Both the position numbers and the translations under genes were made by a program. A DNA stretch of 64,000 nt from positions 1,364,001 through 1,428,000 of the forward strand of contig JAUJYN010000028.1 in assembly GCA_030737835.1 (NCBI GenBank), read 5' to 3'. Below are positions 45,263 through 58,042 of this stretch, in pieces. The first letter of the stretch is position 1. The number at the start of each line of letters is the position of its first letter. This DNA is from Acorus gramineus. Taxonomy: Eukaryota > Streptophyta > Magnoliopsida > Acorales > Acoraceae. The notes under the pieces are model-generated. The model made no database searches, was not told the DNA's origin, and saw only the letters and a list, made by a program, of their open reading frames with translations.

Positions 45263-45705
45263 AGCAGGTAAATAAAGCGAGTAATTATAAATATAGAAAT
45301 AACAGTAAACCGTCGGTTACTTGAACCTAGCCGTTTGGGACCGACAGCTAGTTTGGACTAGCCGCCTCGTACCTGGTTCTTGGTTTTCTAGATTTGGGCA
45401 GAACCTAGGTAGGGAAGTGTTTTGGCTTTGGCTAGGGTGGTGGTAGTGAGGATTGAAAGTGGTGTTGGTGGTTTCTTCTTCTAGATTTGGGCAGCACCTA
45501 GGTAGGAATTTAGATTTGTTTGGCTAGGGCTAAGTGAGGTTTAGGACAATGGTTAGAGGGGGGTTTATGGAGAGTGGAATTTGGTGGAAAATGGCTTTCC
45601 TTCTCTCTCAACTAAGGCTCTCTCCCTCTCTCTTTCTCTCTCTTTCTCTCTAACACACACTTTGGAAATGAATTGTCCACCCGTTGGTTCTCAACCCTAC
45701 CCCTC

Positions 45706-45713
45706 CTTTTATA
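45706..45713 (-). promoter_or_regulatory. TATA box of the Tat-3 LTR
   Basis: The minus strand reads TATAAAAG, followed about 40-100 bp downstream by a GA-rich leader. Sequence above 45713 is therefore U3. Confidence 0.65.
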
Positions 45714-45943
45714 GTAGAAAAGGGATCATAGGATTACCCCTTGGACAATAGAATGGTTTGGGTGAGAAGGTGTGGCTAAGTAAACATCATTGCAAAAAGA
45801 CGCACTCAAGGGTCCATTGGGTAATAGCATGGGTTGGATAAAAGGGTGAGACTAAGTTACTTCACATCCAAGTAAAGCTGCATTGTGCTTCTTGGATGTG
45901 TCCAGGTGAGGACCGGCTACCCTAATGCAGCCGCTAGGGCAGG

Positions 45944-46172
45944 GTCGGCTGGTTGTAATTAGCCGCCCAAGGAGGGGCGGCTAGTTAAGAGATGCCGCCG
46001 GTATGATGACCTGCCAAACGTCCAATCTCTGACAAGCGGTGGCTTGAGGCAGTTACTAAGGTTGAACCGTCAGAGAAGGAGCGGCTGACAAGCATTGAAT
46101 GTTGCTTTATGTCCCATCTAAGGGAAGCAATTGGGGGCGGTTTAAGGGGCGGCTACTTGCAACTAGCCGCCC
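45944..46172. promoter_or_regulatory. Paired GCC-box palindromes in Tat-3 U3
   Basis: AGCCGCC, the known core of the GCC box bound by plant ERF factors, occurs here in inverted pairs: GGCGGCTACTTG / CAACTAGCCGCC at 46147-46171, and TCGGCTGGTTG..TTAGCCGCC at 45945-45967, followed by GGCGGCTAGTT at 45976. All lie about 230-460 bp upstream of the TATA box. Binding is inference. Confidence 0.5.
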
Positions 46173-46326
46173 AAATCCTGGCCTTTTAATTTTTCTAAGT
46201 GTTGTGGCTAGGGTTCCTCTTGTTTCTTAAAAGATATTTTCTATTCGATTTCTAAATGTAGTCATTTAAAAATGTTACTTGAAGTAAATTTCTTTTCTTT
46301 GGACGGTCAAAATTGGGGTATCTACA

Positions 46327-46341
46327 ATTGCCCCTCATCGG
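46327..46341 (-). other. Polypurine-like tract of Tat-3
   Basis: The minus strand reads GATGAGGGGCAAT directly before the LTR start TGTAGATACC. Confidence 0.65.
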
Positions 46342-46472
46342 ACGGAGTCTTTGCGCGAAGCGAGAAGACTTCGATCGATGATAAGGAGAAAGAGACCCCT
46401 ATTTTGACCGGCCCGACCTTCAAGAAGTCTTGATCTCAACGCCAATACAATTTAGGGAGTTGATTTAGATCG

Positions 46473-47610
46473 TCAGAGGCTGGGTTTACTAGAATAGTTA
46501 TCAAAAGAGTGATCCAGGTGGGGGAGTGAGTAAAAGTAAAGAAGCGAGTGATCCAACCCTCGGATGGGGTTCTTAGCCATCGTGGACGAAAGGATGGGAT
46601 CCATCCAAGTCGTCTCACGGGGTTCCGACTCCACTGCTATAACATGCTCGAGGTGGGCGATACTCAGTTCCCCTAAGAACTCGACCTGAATTTTTTGGGA
46701 TAGTTCTCCTTCTAGCACACTCGCCAAATTTGCCAGGGCATCAACTTGAGTATTATGCTCACGATCGATTGTGTGGATTTCCCAATCACAGATTTGTGTT
46801 AGCAGAGTACGTGCGTAGCCCTGGTAAGCTGCCATACGATCATCCTTTGTCTGATATTCTCTAGTGCTCTAACATACCAGAAGCTGAGAGTCGCTGTAGA
46901 TCACCAGTTTATAGACGGCGAGATCTACTGTGAATTCCAAGCCCGCGATGAGAGCCTTGTATTCAACTTCGTTGTTAGAAGCCTTGAAGCCAAGCTTGAT
47001 CGCGTGCTCAAATAGGAGTCCATCTTCAGTACGCAATATTAGCCTTGCTCCTGACCCTTTTTGATATGGAGTGTCCAAGAAATTGGTCTGTAGTCAGAGA
47101 CAGCACAGACCTGTTGCTTTGCAGGTGTAAGGTCGGCGATAATGTGTGCGACCACCTATCCTTTGATTGCATTCTTGGGCTGGTAGTGCATATCAAAAGC
47201 TGAAAGTTCCACTGCCCATTTGAGCAACCGTCCTGCAACATCCACCTTTCGCAACATAGCTTTGAGAGGCGAGTCGGTGATGACATGGATCGTATGGGCT
47301 TGAAAGTATTGGGGCAGTTCTGGGCAGAAATGAGGAAGGCAAACACAAGTTTTTCGATGCGAGAATACCTTGTTTCTGCCCCACTGAGCGCCTTACTTGC
47401 ATAGTAGATAACCTTCTGTCCCCAGTCGATGTCCTTCAGTAGCGCGGAGTTAACAGCATGCTCAGAGGCTGCAATGTAAAGAAGCAATATATCTCCTAAG
47501 GAAGATCCTACCAGAAGTGGTGGCGTGCTAAGGTACTTTTTTATTTCCTTGAGCGCCTCTTGACATTCTGGCGTCCATTCGAACCTCTGAGTTTGCTCAG
47601 TAGTTGGAAG
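46473..47610 (-). pseudogene. Tat-3 pol fragment: RT-linked RNase H and second RNase H
   Basis: At the upstream end, FEWTPECQEALKEIKKYLST and YASKALSGAETRYSRIEKL belong to the RNase H joined to RT. A shift near 47330 breaks it. Next comes a second RNase H: ARLILRTEDGLLFEHAI, NNEVEYKALIAGLEF (Glu), IYSDSQLLV (Asp), NTQVDALANLAS (Asp). This extra RNase H is a recognised mark of the Tat lineage. A TAG follows LLVC. No integrase is seen between it and the LTR, so the element was shortened at both ends. Confidence 0.8.
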
Positions 47611-47614
47611 AATA

Positions 47615-49547
47615 GCTATACTTAAATGGAGGCTCGCGCCAAAGCCTGCCAAGGCTGCGCCACAACCTCAAAGTAACCCTCGCGTCTCAACCAAAAATAG
47701 CGCCAACCAGAGTGCCATGAAGACGAACAATCGCGAAGGTGAAAACCCATGTCAAGGCGTCTAGAGACTCAATCAGTCGGATTAGGGAGGGAAGCACTGA
47801 CTTAGTCAGTCGGTCAATGATCACCTAGACAGCGTCGTGACCCGAACGTGACTTTAGCGAGTCCTCAACAACCCCTGATAACCCACTCCCACGTCCACTG
47901 ATGAATCTCCATGGACTGACGCTTTCCAATGCGATGATGATTCTCGAACTTTGCCTGAGGGCATGCCAACCTGGGGAAACAAGGTCACCCATATCGCCTT
48001 TTTTTTTCATCGCACCACTAGCAATCTCAATGAAGACTACCCCAAAGTAGTCCACAGAAGCCCAATAAAACTTTTGAGATCCACGAAGGCATCCGGCGCA
48101 TTCGTCAACCCCGATGGCAGTACTTAAAACTCGTAGTGCCTGAACGGTCACGAAAGGCCATCTACGGGATGTCCAACTCCCAGATCTCCGACTTGTGGTA
48201 CCCTTGTGCGAAGATCGATCTAAGAGAAGACACTGGCTCCCAGAGCTGGTCAAACAGATCATCGATTCGCGGCAAGGGTAATTGATCTTCAACCTCCACG
48301 GGGAGATCAAAACAACACCACAAACAATTAAGTCCAGATTCTGCTCCTCGAGCATGGCTGGCGCTCATGATGACACTTACACGCTTAGTAAGCCGCTCAA
48401 CCACACTTAATCCACAAGACATGCAATAATGGGTCGTCGAACCTCGACAATGCCTATGCGACGTCATCTATCCGATAGGGCGGTTGAGTCCCATCACGAA
48501 CGCTAGCATCACGTCTCCTTATTTGCGACCAATGTGGGGCAAAACGCAACAGTATCCACAACTGTGCTTCACATGCCGCCAGAGATAGGTCGCTCAACTG
48601 TAACCATTGGAACTCCAGCATCCTGCACTCCATGGGCAGATTCATCACGGGGAGTCCACGCTCTTGACATCATCCAGTAGCACTCTCCTAGTGTGGCCTC
48701 TACCTGGTAGCCTCCCAAGCCCACTATCTCTGCCATATGGGTGCACCAACAAGCATAGTATCTGGGAGCACCTCACAGGGCTCTGGCCTCAACCGGGCAG
48801 CTACAACGCACAATGATATATCGAAGCGACTCCAGATGCCACTATGGAACCCAGTCCACAAGCAATCGCCCACCAAGCTACAATAGGATGCACCCAATCC
48901 CGATCGTATGCATCACCACTCGCTACAGCACCTTCCAAGTGAGAGAAAAAATCCATCATCAATTTGATGCTTCAAAGGTATTCCTTGACTGGGAAAAGAA
49001 CCTTGGGAGGGCACCATGAGGTCCCGATATAGGATATCTCGACAACCAAACAAGGAACACGGAGTACTCTAGCCCGGGTCTCAACGATGACCCTGCAAGG
49101 CCCCTTAATCCTGAGTAGGAAGGCTGGAAGAAGACATCACCCCTTAATGAGCAATACGCCACATCCTCAACACTTGAAACTGGCGCCGCACGTGAACTCC
49201 ATGGTTACCATCAATACCGATGTACGGGAAAGAAGCTCCATTTTCGAGACGCAATCCATACCTTAGAAATTATGACCAATTCATCATTATCACACTACTA
49301 GGCTAGAATCTCCTACCCAATCCTTAATCCCGCAACAAGGGATCCAACAACTGACCCTGCTCAGCCGACCCAGTCGACAACTTAAGGGTGGGTCCAGGGG
49401 GTCACGTCCACGTCAACGGATGCGAGGAGGCATGTCAGTAACCTAAGATAACTTCTAAAACAAGAGTACTCAGATGACAATCCTACGACTCATCATCTAT
49501 ACGACTAGACTTAGGCTCTGACAGGACCAGGCTCTGATACCAACTTT
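47615..49547 (-). pseudogene. Interior of non-autonomous Tekay-type copy 2
   Basis: The same scrambled order as copy 1: gag start at 49433, LTR-derived module near 48990-49110, a second LTR-like piece at about 48640-48720, decayed RT (48467-48000) and integrase remnants (47990-47640). The longest frame (48355-47825) spans the point where copy 1 carries a solo LTR, so this is the uninterrupted version. At about 47615 it is joined abruptly to the Tat-3 RNase H, and the rest of the element, including its 3' LTR, is missing. Confidence 0.75.
49530..49542 (-). other. Primer-binding site of copy 2, tRNA-iMet type
   Basis: The minus strand reads TGGTATCAGAGCC, a few bases inside the LTR end at 49548. 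Confidence 0.9.
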
Positions 49548-50172
49548 TGTCACGCCCCAGGGCAGCCGTCCCCGAGACGTGGCAATAATAAAATATCAGC
49601 TATCAATACCTGAGGTCAATAAAGACTCCAACAACAACACACAAGGTGGCAAAGCAAGGATAATGATAACTGACTGAAAAGCGGAAGCATAATATATAAA
49701 CAATGTCTGTAAACCAAAAACATTATTACAGACTCGAATACACAATCACTGTCCTGTGAGAGCCAAGTCTAGACCAAAGAAAATACAACATGTGCCACAT
49801 GCACGATTTACAATACATACAATGACTCTAGGACTGCTGACAGCCTCGCACTCACCACCTGCCGGAAGAACGCTCCACGCCCATAAGACCACGCCACAGG
49901 AAAGCTCCAGCTCCATGCCCAACACTGCCCCTAAAAAGAAACAGTATGCGAGGGGTGAGCTACAAGCTCAGTGAGTGGCTGGAAACCAATCACCATACAA
50001 CAGTTCAATACTAAGGCAATTTCCTTTCAAGGAAAACATGGGTAGAAACCCAATGGATAACAAGGTCACGCGGCGGCGCGACCAACCTCACCCTCACCCT
50101 CACTCCCGGAGGGAGACTCTTGGGACTTTTAGGGAGAGACCATACCGTTGGTCGAGGAGACCCGGGATTACT
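49548..50172 (-). mobile_element. 5' LTR of copy 2, truncated view
   Basis: It starts TGTCACGCCCCAGGGCAGCC on the plus strand. 625 bp match the U5 end of the B-type LTR (40311 onward), including the CACCCTCACCC run near 50090. It is interrupted at 50172 by another LTR. Confidence 0.8.
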
Positions 50173-51403
50173 TGTCACGCCCCAGGGCGGCCGTCCCCGA
50201 GACGCGGCAATGGTATATATGATATCAGCAGTCTATACAGGAGGTCAATAACATACTCTAAACAACATCAAAAATGACAACACAGACAACAATGAGGCTG
50301 ACATAATATATACACAAATAGCGGAAGCTAAAAGACTGAGTCTGTAATTCAAAAGACATATTACAGACCCGATACATAATCAACTGTCCTGTGAGAGCCA
50401 ATATATACAATAACATCCAAATGTAATACAAAAGTGTGCCCAAGCACGGAATACAATACATACAATCAAAGGGGGATGCTGATGGCCTCTCACACGCAGA
50501 ACGTGACGCTGCTCCTCTACTGCTGATGTGCCTCGGGGAGCTCCTCCTTCAGATCCGACTCAGATATAACTGGAGAAAAATATATGCGAGGGGTGAGCCA
50601 CACGCTCAGTGAATAGCACAACCCATGCATCACAATTCATATTAACCTCAAATAATTTATAGCCCCTAAGTGGCAGTAACTACACAATCTAGTGGGTCGT
50701 CTCATCTCCAACCCACTTTCCCTCCCCTCACCCTCACCCTCTCCGAGGGGGTGACATGGGCCTCTTGGGGTAGACTAGACCGCTCTCCACTCCTGGTCCA
50801 CCCAGTAGCCCTTTCCCACCCTCGTAGCCTCGACCTAGTCCACTCCAACTACCAGTACTGTCCGAACACATCGGAGGTATCGGACGGAAGCCCTCTGTGA
50901 GGTCAGCCATCGCCGGGGAGTACCTACATCGGATCCAACCAACAAGGAGAAGACAATCTACTCACACGGATACGATCCTCATGGATCCGTCGACACCGAT
51001 GGTAACGCTAAATAATGTCCTGAATTCTCAAGAATTCCTCCAGGGCGCATATCTAAGATGCGGGGAGACATATATTATAACAACAAGGTTATAATACTCT
51101 TTAAGACATGCTCACATTGATTTAATTAAATTAAACTAGGTGGGAACATGCACAGGTCAAGGCAAGGTGTCTAGGCATGCATAGGCCTCTAACATGATGT
51201 AAGGGTGTGTATCCCTAGCATACAAAGTCTAAGGTGGCATGGATATATCATATTAATAATGCAAGACATAGTTCACATTCCATACTAGCTAATATGCAAC
51301 TATGGTGCCCCAAAGGAGGGCAATGCACGCCTACGTGCATCGAACGCCTCCCTACTGGGTTGGATTGTCCCACTCACTAAAACCCGGGTCGTCGCGTGAC
51401 CGC
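50173..51403 (-). mobile_element. Tekay-type LTR, visible 3' part
   Basis: It starts TGTCACGCCCCAGGGCGG and is A-like: the G-run at 50723-50745, hairpin stem AGTGGGT (50691-50697) / ACCCACT (50711-50717), and the donor-like ACTCACT at 51372 before the exon-like segment, which is cut by the Athila element at 51404. The remainder must lie beyond the window, and its 5' TSD copy would be TTACT. Confidence 0.78.
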
Positions 51404-52855
51404 TGATTGATTATTAAAGTTGTTATTAATTACCGCAAGTGCACGAATCATTACAGAAGTATAGATCTAGCAAATACGGGTCGATCCCACAGAGAATTGT
51501 TCAAATTAAATTATTAATTGATTTACCTAATCGAATTGGATAGGAAGATTGATGAAGGTTTATTTTTTTTATTTTTATTTTTTTAAAAAAATGAATATTA
51601 ATATAAAAAGATAACTAGGGTTTTAGAATCCACCATGCAATACCAATTTAGGGGTTATATTCAAATGTGAAACTCTACCATATAACTCAATCAATATTGA
51701 CGTTAGTCAAATACCAATCGGAAATTAAATATTTAAAATCATATTAATTATTTCATAAAATGATCTATCTCCCTTCCCTTTATAAAATCTACCAACTCAA
51801 TATTCAACTTGTTAAGAAGAGCATAAAATATCAGAGAACCTAATCAAAGCATATTTTATCAAATCAAATACAAGAGATTTTTGAAGAAGGTAATAAGAAA
51901 TTCACATGAAAGGTTTCAAAAGAGAATTGAAGGAGAGATTGATATTCAATAAAGCAAACAATATGGAGAATTCAGATCTAAATATAAAATCCTAAACTAG
52001 CATTGCATGGTTTCATCTTCAACCCTAGTTGAAGATTTAGCTACTAGAAAACATGATCAAACTAAATAAAAAATAAAAAATAAAAGACATCATATTATTG
52101 AAAAATTCTTGAAAATAAAAATACTAAAGTAATATTAAAATTCAGATCTAAATATATACAGACATCCAAAGATATGAGATGAAAAGAAAAACAAAAACAA
52201 AGCAAAACTCTTGAATCTTTCTTTTCCTTTGGTTGTCCCTTTGCCTCCTTCTTTGATTTTTTTTCTTGGCTTCATATGTGTTCCTTTTATAGCCTCCAGC
52301 CTTGAATCTTGACCATTGATTTGCAATGAATTGGATGGTTAAGATTGGCCATCAACCTTCCTCATATGAATATTTGACAATTTTAGCAGGTAAAATCTTT
52401 CATTCCCGTCATTAATTTTCTGCAGAATCTTCGGATGAATTTTTGACCTCTAATAAGGTGGAATTGCAAAATATTCATGAAACATTGATTTGTAGATCTT
52501 GAAAATATTTTTCCAACGCCATATTTTGGGCCAAAATACGATATTTGAGGCAAAAGTTATGGTCAAAATAGTGGGACGGTTTTAACATTGATTTGAAGAA
52601 TATTTGATTGGATTTTGATTTTTGATTCTCTCTTCACCAAATCTTTATCTAGCATAATTTTGGATCTTCAAGAATCCTCTTGATTCTCCTTCATATCTTT
52701 AAATGCTTTATAGAATATTTTGCATTGATAATCATCATTTATCTCAATTACCTGCAATAACAAATAAATTCTGAATATTAGTCATTATTACACATAAAAT
52801 TAGGAAATAGAAAACTAAATTAAGGGGATTAAATGTGCAAATAATACGCTTATCA
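51404..52855 (-). mobile_element. Athila 3' LTR
   Basis: 1452 bp. The minus strand starts TGATAAGCGTATTATTTGCAC (52855) and ends AATCAATCA (51404). It matches the solo LTR at 38622-40075. The TATA box is at 52284-52291 (TATAAAAG, minus). The flanking 5-mer at the 51404 side is ACCGC. Confidence 0.92.
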
Positions 52856-52868
52856 AATACCCCCAAAC
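52856..52868 (-). other. Athila polypurine tract
   Basis: The minus strand reads GTTTGGGGGTATT just before the LTR. Confidence 0.8.
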
Positions 52869-54135
52869 CTAGATTTTGCTAGTCCTCTAGCAACTAAAGT
52901 GATTAAAAACAAGGATAAGGCCACTTTCGCAGGCTCTCACGGTTGCATTTAGCGTATGCAACAAGCCCTTAAACCCCTAGGTCACCCCCTAGTGGACGAG
53001 TTTGACTCGTGAGGGTTTGCAGCGAATCTACCCACAAAATTCTTTTTTTTTCTTTTTTTTTTCTGCCATAATCCCATGATAGTATCATAGAGCTCAAGAT
53101 ATTAAATTCTTTTCATAAAAGTACTTAATGTAATGACATGGTGTGCTCGTGAAAATCTGGACAACACTCAAGAGATTCAGACTCCTAAGTAGGAATTTTC
53201 CTTCTAATTGCTGTCGAACGGTTGGTTCTCCCTTAGACACTGAGTCAAAACCAGAATAGTCTACTAAGCCAGTAAGAGATTTGGATGTCCACTTTATTAC
53301 CTCATGGGCTTTATATGTGATATTCCAGCTTACTTACTATCTTTTACAGGGAGGCTTTCACTCTATCACTGTCGAATCGGTCTTTAAACTTCAACATAAT
53401 GATTGCTAAGCTCTTTGTTCAAAGCACCTTAGATATTATCTCATTGATTTTTTTTTTTTTTTTCTTCTTCTTCTTTTTTTTTTTTTTTTTCAAAAGGTAC
53501 TCTATCAATTTATTTATTTATTTTTTTTTTAAGACCTAATGATAAGTAGCCCTTTTCAACTGTACTTGTGATTCAATGGTTGCTTTTCAATTGATGTAAA
53601 CCCTAACTCCTTATCAAGCAAACCAATGAACTAGACTTTTAGGTTCAACAGGTTTTAGAATGTTCTTAACATTCTAGGCAATTATTAAGTCGACTCCACA
53701 AATTTATCTTAACTCAAAAATGCATCCAGATCAAATGTGTAGTGACTTTTCCAATATCAAGCACTTAAAACCAACTAAAATAGAAATTAACATAAGAGTT
53801 CATGTCCTCAATGTTCATATGTTTGGACACGTGAAATATCAAGAATGGAGAATAAAAAAGGAAGAATTTTACCATATCAAGTGATCACCATTGAACTGCT
53901 GTTATACGATGGCATCAAAACAATTTTGTTAGTTCAACATACTTTAAAATAAAGACTACATCCAATGGCTCGATGATAGTGGATGCAAACAAACATAAAA
54001 TCTAGACTAAAAATGGAAAATTACCTTAACTCCCCCAAACCTAGTTTACAGCATGAACAACGAAATGATGATTCGGGAGGAAAGGCAACCCAGAAAAATA
54101 TAGTGCAAAATGATTACCAAGAGAGCTTAATCTTG
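52869..54135 (-). other. Non-coding gap between Athila pol and 3' LTR
   Basis: AT-rich sequence with long poly-T runs (53041-53064, 53448-53491, 53517-53532). A second purine run near 54030 (minus AGGTTTGGGGGAGTT) resembles the tract at 52856. Some Athila elements carry an env-like frame here, but I see no frame long enough to be one. Confidence 0.6.
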
Positions 54136-55971
54136 CTAGATGGAATCATGGAGGTGAATGACCTCCGCTTTCTCCAACGGTAACTCCAAAAATGGTTTAA
54201 GTCGATGACCATTCACTTTAAAAACATCGCCATTCTTTGGATTCTCAATCTCAATGGCACCATGGGAATAGACTGTTCTCACTAAATATGGGCCAGTCCA
54301 ACGGGATCTCAGCTTTCCCGAAAAAATATGCAACCTCGAATTATAAAGGACTTTCTGGCCCATGTCAAATGACTTCCGATGAATGGACTTGTCATGGAAC
54401 ACTTTCATTTTCTCCTTATATATCTTTCCATTCTCATAGGCCTCATTGCGGATCTCTTCTAATTCAGCAAGTTGGAGTTTCCTCTGGGCTCCAGCTTCAG
54501 AAAGTTCAAAATTCAATTGCTTAATAGCCCAAAATGCACGATGTTCTAATTCAACAGGCAAATGGCAAGCTTTTCCAAAGACAATCCTATAGGGAGACAT
54601 ACCAAGGTTGGTCTTATAAGCAGTTCTATAGGCCCATAATGAATCATTTAATTTCAAGGACCAGTCTTTTCGAGTTGAATTTACTGTTTTCTCTAAAATT
54701 TGCTTAATTTGCCTATTGGACACCTCAACCTGACCACTAGTCTGGGGATGATAGGGTGTAGACACCTTATGAGTGATAGAGTATTTCCTCATGAGACTCT
54801 CAAAAGAACGATTGCAGAAATGAGTTCCTCTATCACTTATAATGACACGAGGGGTTCCAAAACGAGAGAAAATATTTTCTTTAATAAATCTTATAACAAC
54901 CTTGTTATCATTCGTTTTACATGGTATTGCTTCCACCCACTTAGAGACATAGTCAACTGCCAGAAGAATGTATAGATTTCCATATGAATTCGGAAAGGGT
55001 CCCATAAAATCAATGCCCCAAACATCAAAAATTTCAATGATTAGAATAGGATTGAGTGGCATCATGTTTCTTCTTGTAATTTTTCCCAATTGTTGGCATC
55101 TCTCACAACTTGCACAATATTCAGCTGCATCCCTAAAAATGGTGGGCCAATAAAAGCCACATTGTAAAATTTTAGCAGCAGTCTTTCTAGCACTAAAATG
55201 ACCACCACATGCCTGGTCATGACAAAATGATAGGACACTTCGACACTCAGAATTTGGAATACATCTCCTAATGATCTGATCAGGACAATGTTTGAACAGG
55301 TAAGGATCATCCCAGTAAAAGTGCTTGACTTTGGATAAAAATCTAAATCTATCTTGTTTGGACCAATGAGAAGGCATTTCACCAGTAACAAGGTAGTTCA
55401 CAATATCAGCAAACCAAGGTAATGTAGACACTTCCATTAACTGCTCATCAGGAAAAATTTCATTCACAGGAAGGTCTTCAATAGGATCTAGAGTTAACCG
55501 AGAAAGATGGTCAGCTACCACATTTTCAGAGCGTTTCTTATCATGGATTTCTAAATCAAATTCCTGTAGCAATAGAATCCAACGGATGAGACGGGCCTTA
55601 GCATCTTTCTTGGATAGAAGGTGCCTAAGAGCCGCATGATCAGAATGGACATTAACCTTAGAATCTATCAGATATGAACGAAATTTCTCTAGGGCAAAGA
55701 CTACAGCTAGGAATTCTTTCTCAGTGGTGGAATAGTGAAGCTGTGCATCATTCAAAGTCCTACTGGCATAGGATATCACATGGGGGAGTTTATTAATTCG
55801 CTGACCCAAAACAACACCTATAGCATAGTCAGAGGCATCACACATGAGTTCAAAGGGTTGGGTCCAATCTGGAGGTCTAATGATAGGGGCTGAGGTTAAC
55901 TCCTTTTTTAAGCTTTCAAAGGCTTGCATACATTCAACATCAAATTCAAAGGGAATATCTTTAGCCAACAA
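54136..55971 (-). CDS. Athila pol, RNase H and integrase part
   Basis: A 611-residue open frame. RNase [17 protein letters not shown] (Asp, about residue 45), [17 protein letters not shown] (Glu), [12 protein letters not shown] (Asp), then [18 protein letters not shown], characteristic of Athila. The integrase zinc domain runs from [20 protein letters not shown] to CERCQQLGK (about 250-305). The catalytic triad is present: D in [11 protein letters not shown] in [11 protein letters not shown] in [10 protein letters not shown]. It continues to a normal C-terminal domain ([13 protein letters not shown]). All catalytic residues are intact. It is separated from RT by a one-base shift near 55985, so it would not be made as part of the full polyprotein. 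Confidence 0.88.
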   Translation of the reverse strand: MLAKDIPFEFDVECMQAFESLKKELTSAPIIRPPDWTQPFELMCDASDYAIGVVLGQRINKLPHVISYASRTLNDAQLHYSTTEKEFLAVVFALEKFRSYLIDSKVNVHSDHAALRHLLSKKDAKARLIRWILLLQEFDLEIHDKKRSENVVADHLSRLTLDPIEDLPVNEIFPDEQLMEVSTLPWFADIVNYLVTGEMPSHWSKQDRFRFLSKVKHFYWDDPYLFKHCPDQIIRRCIPNSECRSVLSFCHDQACGGHFSARKTAAKILQCGFYWPTIFRDAAEYCASCERCQQLGKITRRNMMPLNPILIIEIFDVWGIDFMGPFPNSYGNLYILLAVDYVSKWVEAIPCKTNDNKVVIRFIKENIFSRFGTPRVIISDRGTHFCNRSFESLMRKYSITHKVSTPYHPQTSGQVEVSNRQIKQILEKTVNSTRKDWSLKLNDSLWAYRTAYKTNLGMSPYRIVFGKACHLPVELEHRAFWAIKQLNFELSEAGAQRKLQLAELEEIRNEAYENGKIYKEKMKVFHDKSIHRKSFDMGQKVLYNSRLHIFSGKLRSRWTGPYLVRTVYSHGAIEIENPKNGDVFKVNGHRLKPFLELPLEKAEVIHLHDSI

Positions 55972-55976
55972 ATTGC

Positions 55977-57422
55977 TTAGGGGTCTATAGCCTTTTTACT
56001 AAAATCCTTAATGAATCTCCTATAAAATCCTGCATGCCCCAAAAATGATCGAATTTCCTTAACAGTCCTTGGGGGAGGAAGATTAGTAATTAAATCAATC
56101 TTGGCTTTGTCTACCTCAATACCTTTATCAGAAACCACATGACCCAAAACAATTCCCCTTTTCACCATAAAGTTACATTTCTCCCAATTCAGTACTAAAT
56201 TTTTCTCCTTACACCTGATTAGTACAAGAGAGAGGTGGTGTAAGCAATCAGAAAATGTTGATCCAAATACTGAGAAATCATCCATGAATACCTCAAGGAA
56301 ACGCTCTACCATATCAGAGAACATGCTAATCATACACCGCTGAAAAGTCGCTGGTGCATTGCATAACCCAAATGGCATGCGACGGTAAGCAAATGTCCCA
56401 AAAGGACAGGTGAAGGTGGTTTTCTCCTGATCTTCTGGAGCTATGGGAATTTGATTATAACCAGAATAACCATCAAGGAAGCAATAAAAAGCATGACCGG
56501 CCAACCTTTCTAGCATTTGATCTATGAATGGGAGTGGAAAATGATCCTTCCTAGTGGCAGAATTTAGTTTACGGTAATCAATGCATACACGCCATTTAGT
56601 TTGTACTCTAGTGGGAACTAACTCATTATCATCATTCTTTACCACCGTAATGCCAGATTTCTTAGGAACAACATGAATCGGGCTTACCCATTTACTATCA
56701 GAAATGGGATAAATGATCCCAACATCAAGAAGTTTCAAAACTTCTGCTCTTACAACCTCCTTCATTACCGGATTCAAACGCCTTTGTGATTCCCTAGAAA
56801 TACTTGTATTGTCCTCAAGATGAATTCGGTGTTGAACGACAGATGGACTTATTCCTTTAATGTCTGCCATACTCCACCCAATGGCCTCTTTATGTTCCCT
56901 AAGGACACTGATTAGCTCACCTTCTTGTTCCTCATTAAGCTCAGAAGCAATAATTACAGGAAGGGTTTCAGCTGAACCTAAGAAAACATATTTTAAATTG
57001 TTAGGAAGAGGTTTAAGTTCTAGCTTGGGAGGCTCATCAATGGAAGGAAGAGGTGGTGATTGAGAAAGAGGAAGAGGCTCAGGCTTTGGTTGCCACTTAT
57101 TAAATGGGATGGTTGTTTCTGAATCTAGGAGAGCATTTACTTCCATGATCGATTTTTCCATATCAAAATTTTCTCCAAAGTGGGCAAGGCAAAACTCTAA
57201 AGGATCTTTCGTGCTCATAGAATGATGTTTCAAATCTTCAATTATTTCCTCAATAGAATTTACATCCTCTAATTCATCATTATAATCTCCTGGTTGTTTT
57301 CTAATGTGGAAGATATTTAGGTCAACTGTCATATTTCCAAAAGATAATTTCATCAATCCATTTCGACAGTTAATCAAACCATTAGATGTAGCCAGGAATG
57401 GTCTACCTAAAATTACAGGAAT
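55977..57422 (-). CDS. Athila pol, reverse transcriptase part
   Basis: A frame of 466 residues from the first ATG, readable from slightly upstream. It includes [64 protein letters not shown]-type sequence, [20 protein letters not shown] and the active site [32 protein letters not shown] closes it. The Asp pair is intact. It lies downstream of a frameshift near 57430 that separates it from protease, and upstream of another near 55985. Confidence 0.87.
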   Translation of the reverse strand: MPVILGRPFLATSNGLINCRNGLMKLSFGNMTVDLNIFHIRKQPGDYNDELEDVNSIEEIIEDLKHHSMSTKDPLEFCLAHFGENFDMEKSIMEVNALLDSETTIPFNKWQPKPEPLPLSQSPPLPSIDEPPKLELKPLPNNLKYVFLGSAETLPVIIASELNEEQEGELISVLREHKEAIGWSMADIKGISPSVVQHRIHLEDNTSISRESQRRLNPVMKEVVRAEVLKLLDVGIIYPISDSKWVSPIHVVPKKSGITVVKNDDNELVPTRVQTKWRVCIDYRKLNSATRKDHFPLPFIDQMLERLAGHAFYCFLDGYSGYNQIPIAPEDQEKTTFTCPFGTFAYRRMPFGLCNAPATFQRCMISMFSDMVERFLEVFMDDFSVFGSTFSDCLHHLSLVLIRCKEKNLVLNWEKCNFMVKRGIVLGHVVSDKGIEVDKAKIDLITNLPPPRTVKEIRSFLGHAGFYRRFIKDFSKKAIDP

Positions 57423-58039
57423 TTGCCCCTTTGTTTCAAAACAGGTTGGGTTTCTAAAACTATAAAGTCAACAGGAAAGATGAAATCCCCAACCTTAATC
57501 AGGACATCCTCAATGACACCTTTAGGAATTTTCACAGATCGATCTGCTAATTGTAAGGTCACTGGGGTAGGTCTCAATTCTCCTATGCCTAACTGTTTGT
57601 ACACTGAATAAGGCAGTAGATTTACACTTGCACCTAAGTCTAGCAAAGCTCGATCAATACGAGTGTCTCCAATCACACATGAAATGGTAGGACAACCTGG
57701 GTCCTCATTAATAAATTTGGGCTTGTCCTTATCATCTTCAACATCATTATTAGGCATAATAACCTTGTTGTCCACTTGTCTACCAGACCTAAGAGTAGTG
57801 ATTGCATTAACCTGGTTGGACTGGTTACTAGAAGAATCTTGGATTTGTCCTTGAAGAATGGGTCCTCTAGGGTTAGGCTCAGGTTGACTAGGAAATTTTC
57901 TTTTCTCTCTCTCATTCATGGTGGTGGCCAATTGACCAACTTGAATCTCGAGACGGGAGATTGCCTGTGTGGTGGATTGAAGGATTTGCCCTGTAGATTG
58001 CATAAATTGATTCAAAGTGGCAGACATCTGGGAGGATGA
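57413..58039 (-). pseudogene. Athila gag C-terminus and protease
   Basis: It starts near MSATLNQFMQSTGQILQSTT, with the helix-forming ISRLEIQVGQLATTMNERE typical of Athila gag, then a linker, then the aspartic protease site RALLDLGASVNLLPYSVYKQ (the Athila family has DLGAS). LADRSVKIPKGVIEDVLIKV follows. The frame shifts by one base near 57430, just before the ILGRPFL block, which is read in the next frame. A TAA at 58040-58042 cuts it from the upstream gag. Confidence 0.83.
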
Positions 58040-58042
58040 TTA

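Larger units (their letters stand above)
44516..46326 (-). mobile_element. Tat-3 3' LTR
   Basis: 1811 bp. The minus strand starts TGTAGATACCCCAATTTTG at 46326 and ends at about 44516 (CAAGTTTTACA), giving TGTA..TACA termini. A polypurine-like tract precedes it. It has a TATA box, a four-unit tandem repeat in the 3' part, and many AGCCGCC motifs. The 44516 end is inferred from terminal symmetry and from where gag stops. Confidence 0.72.
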
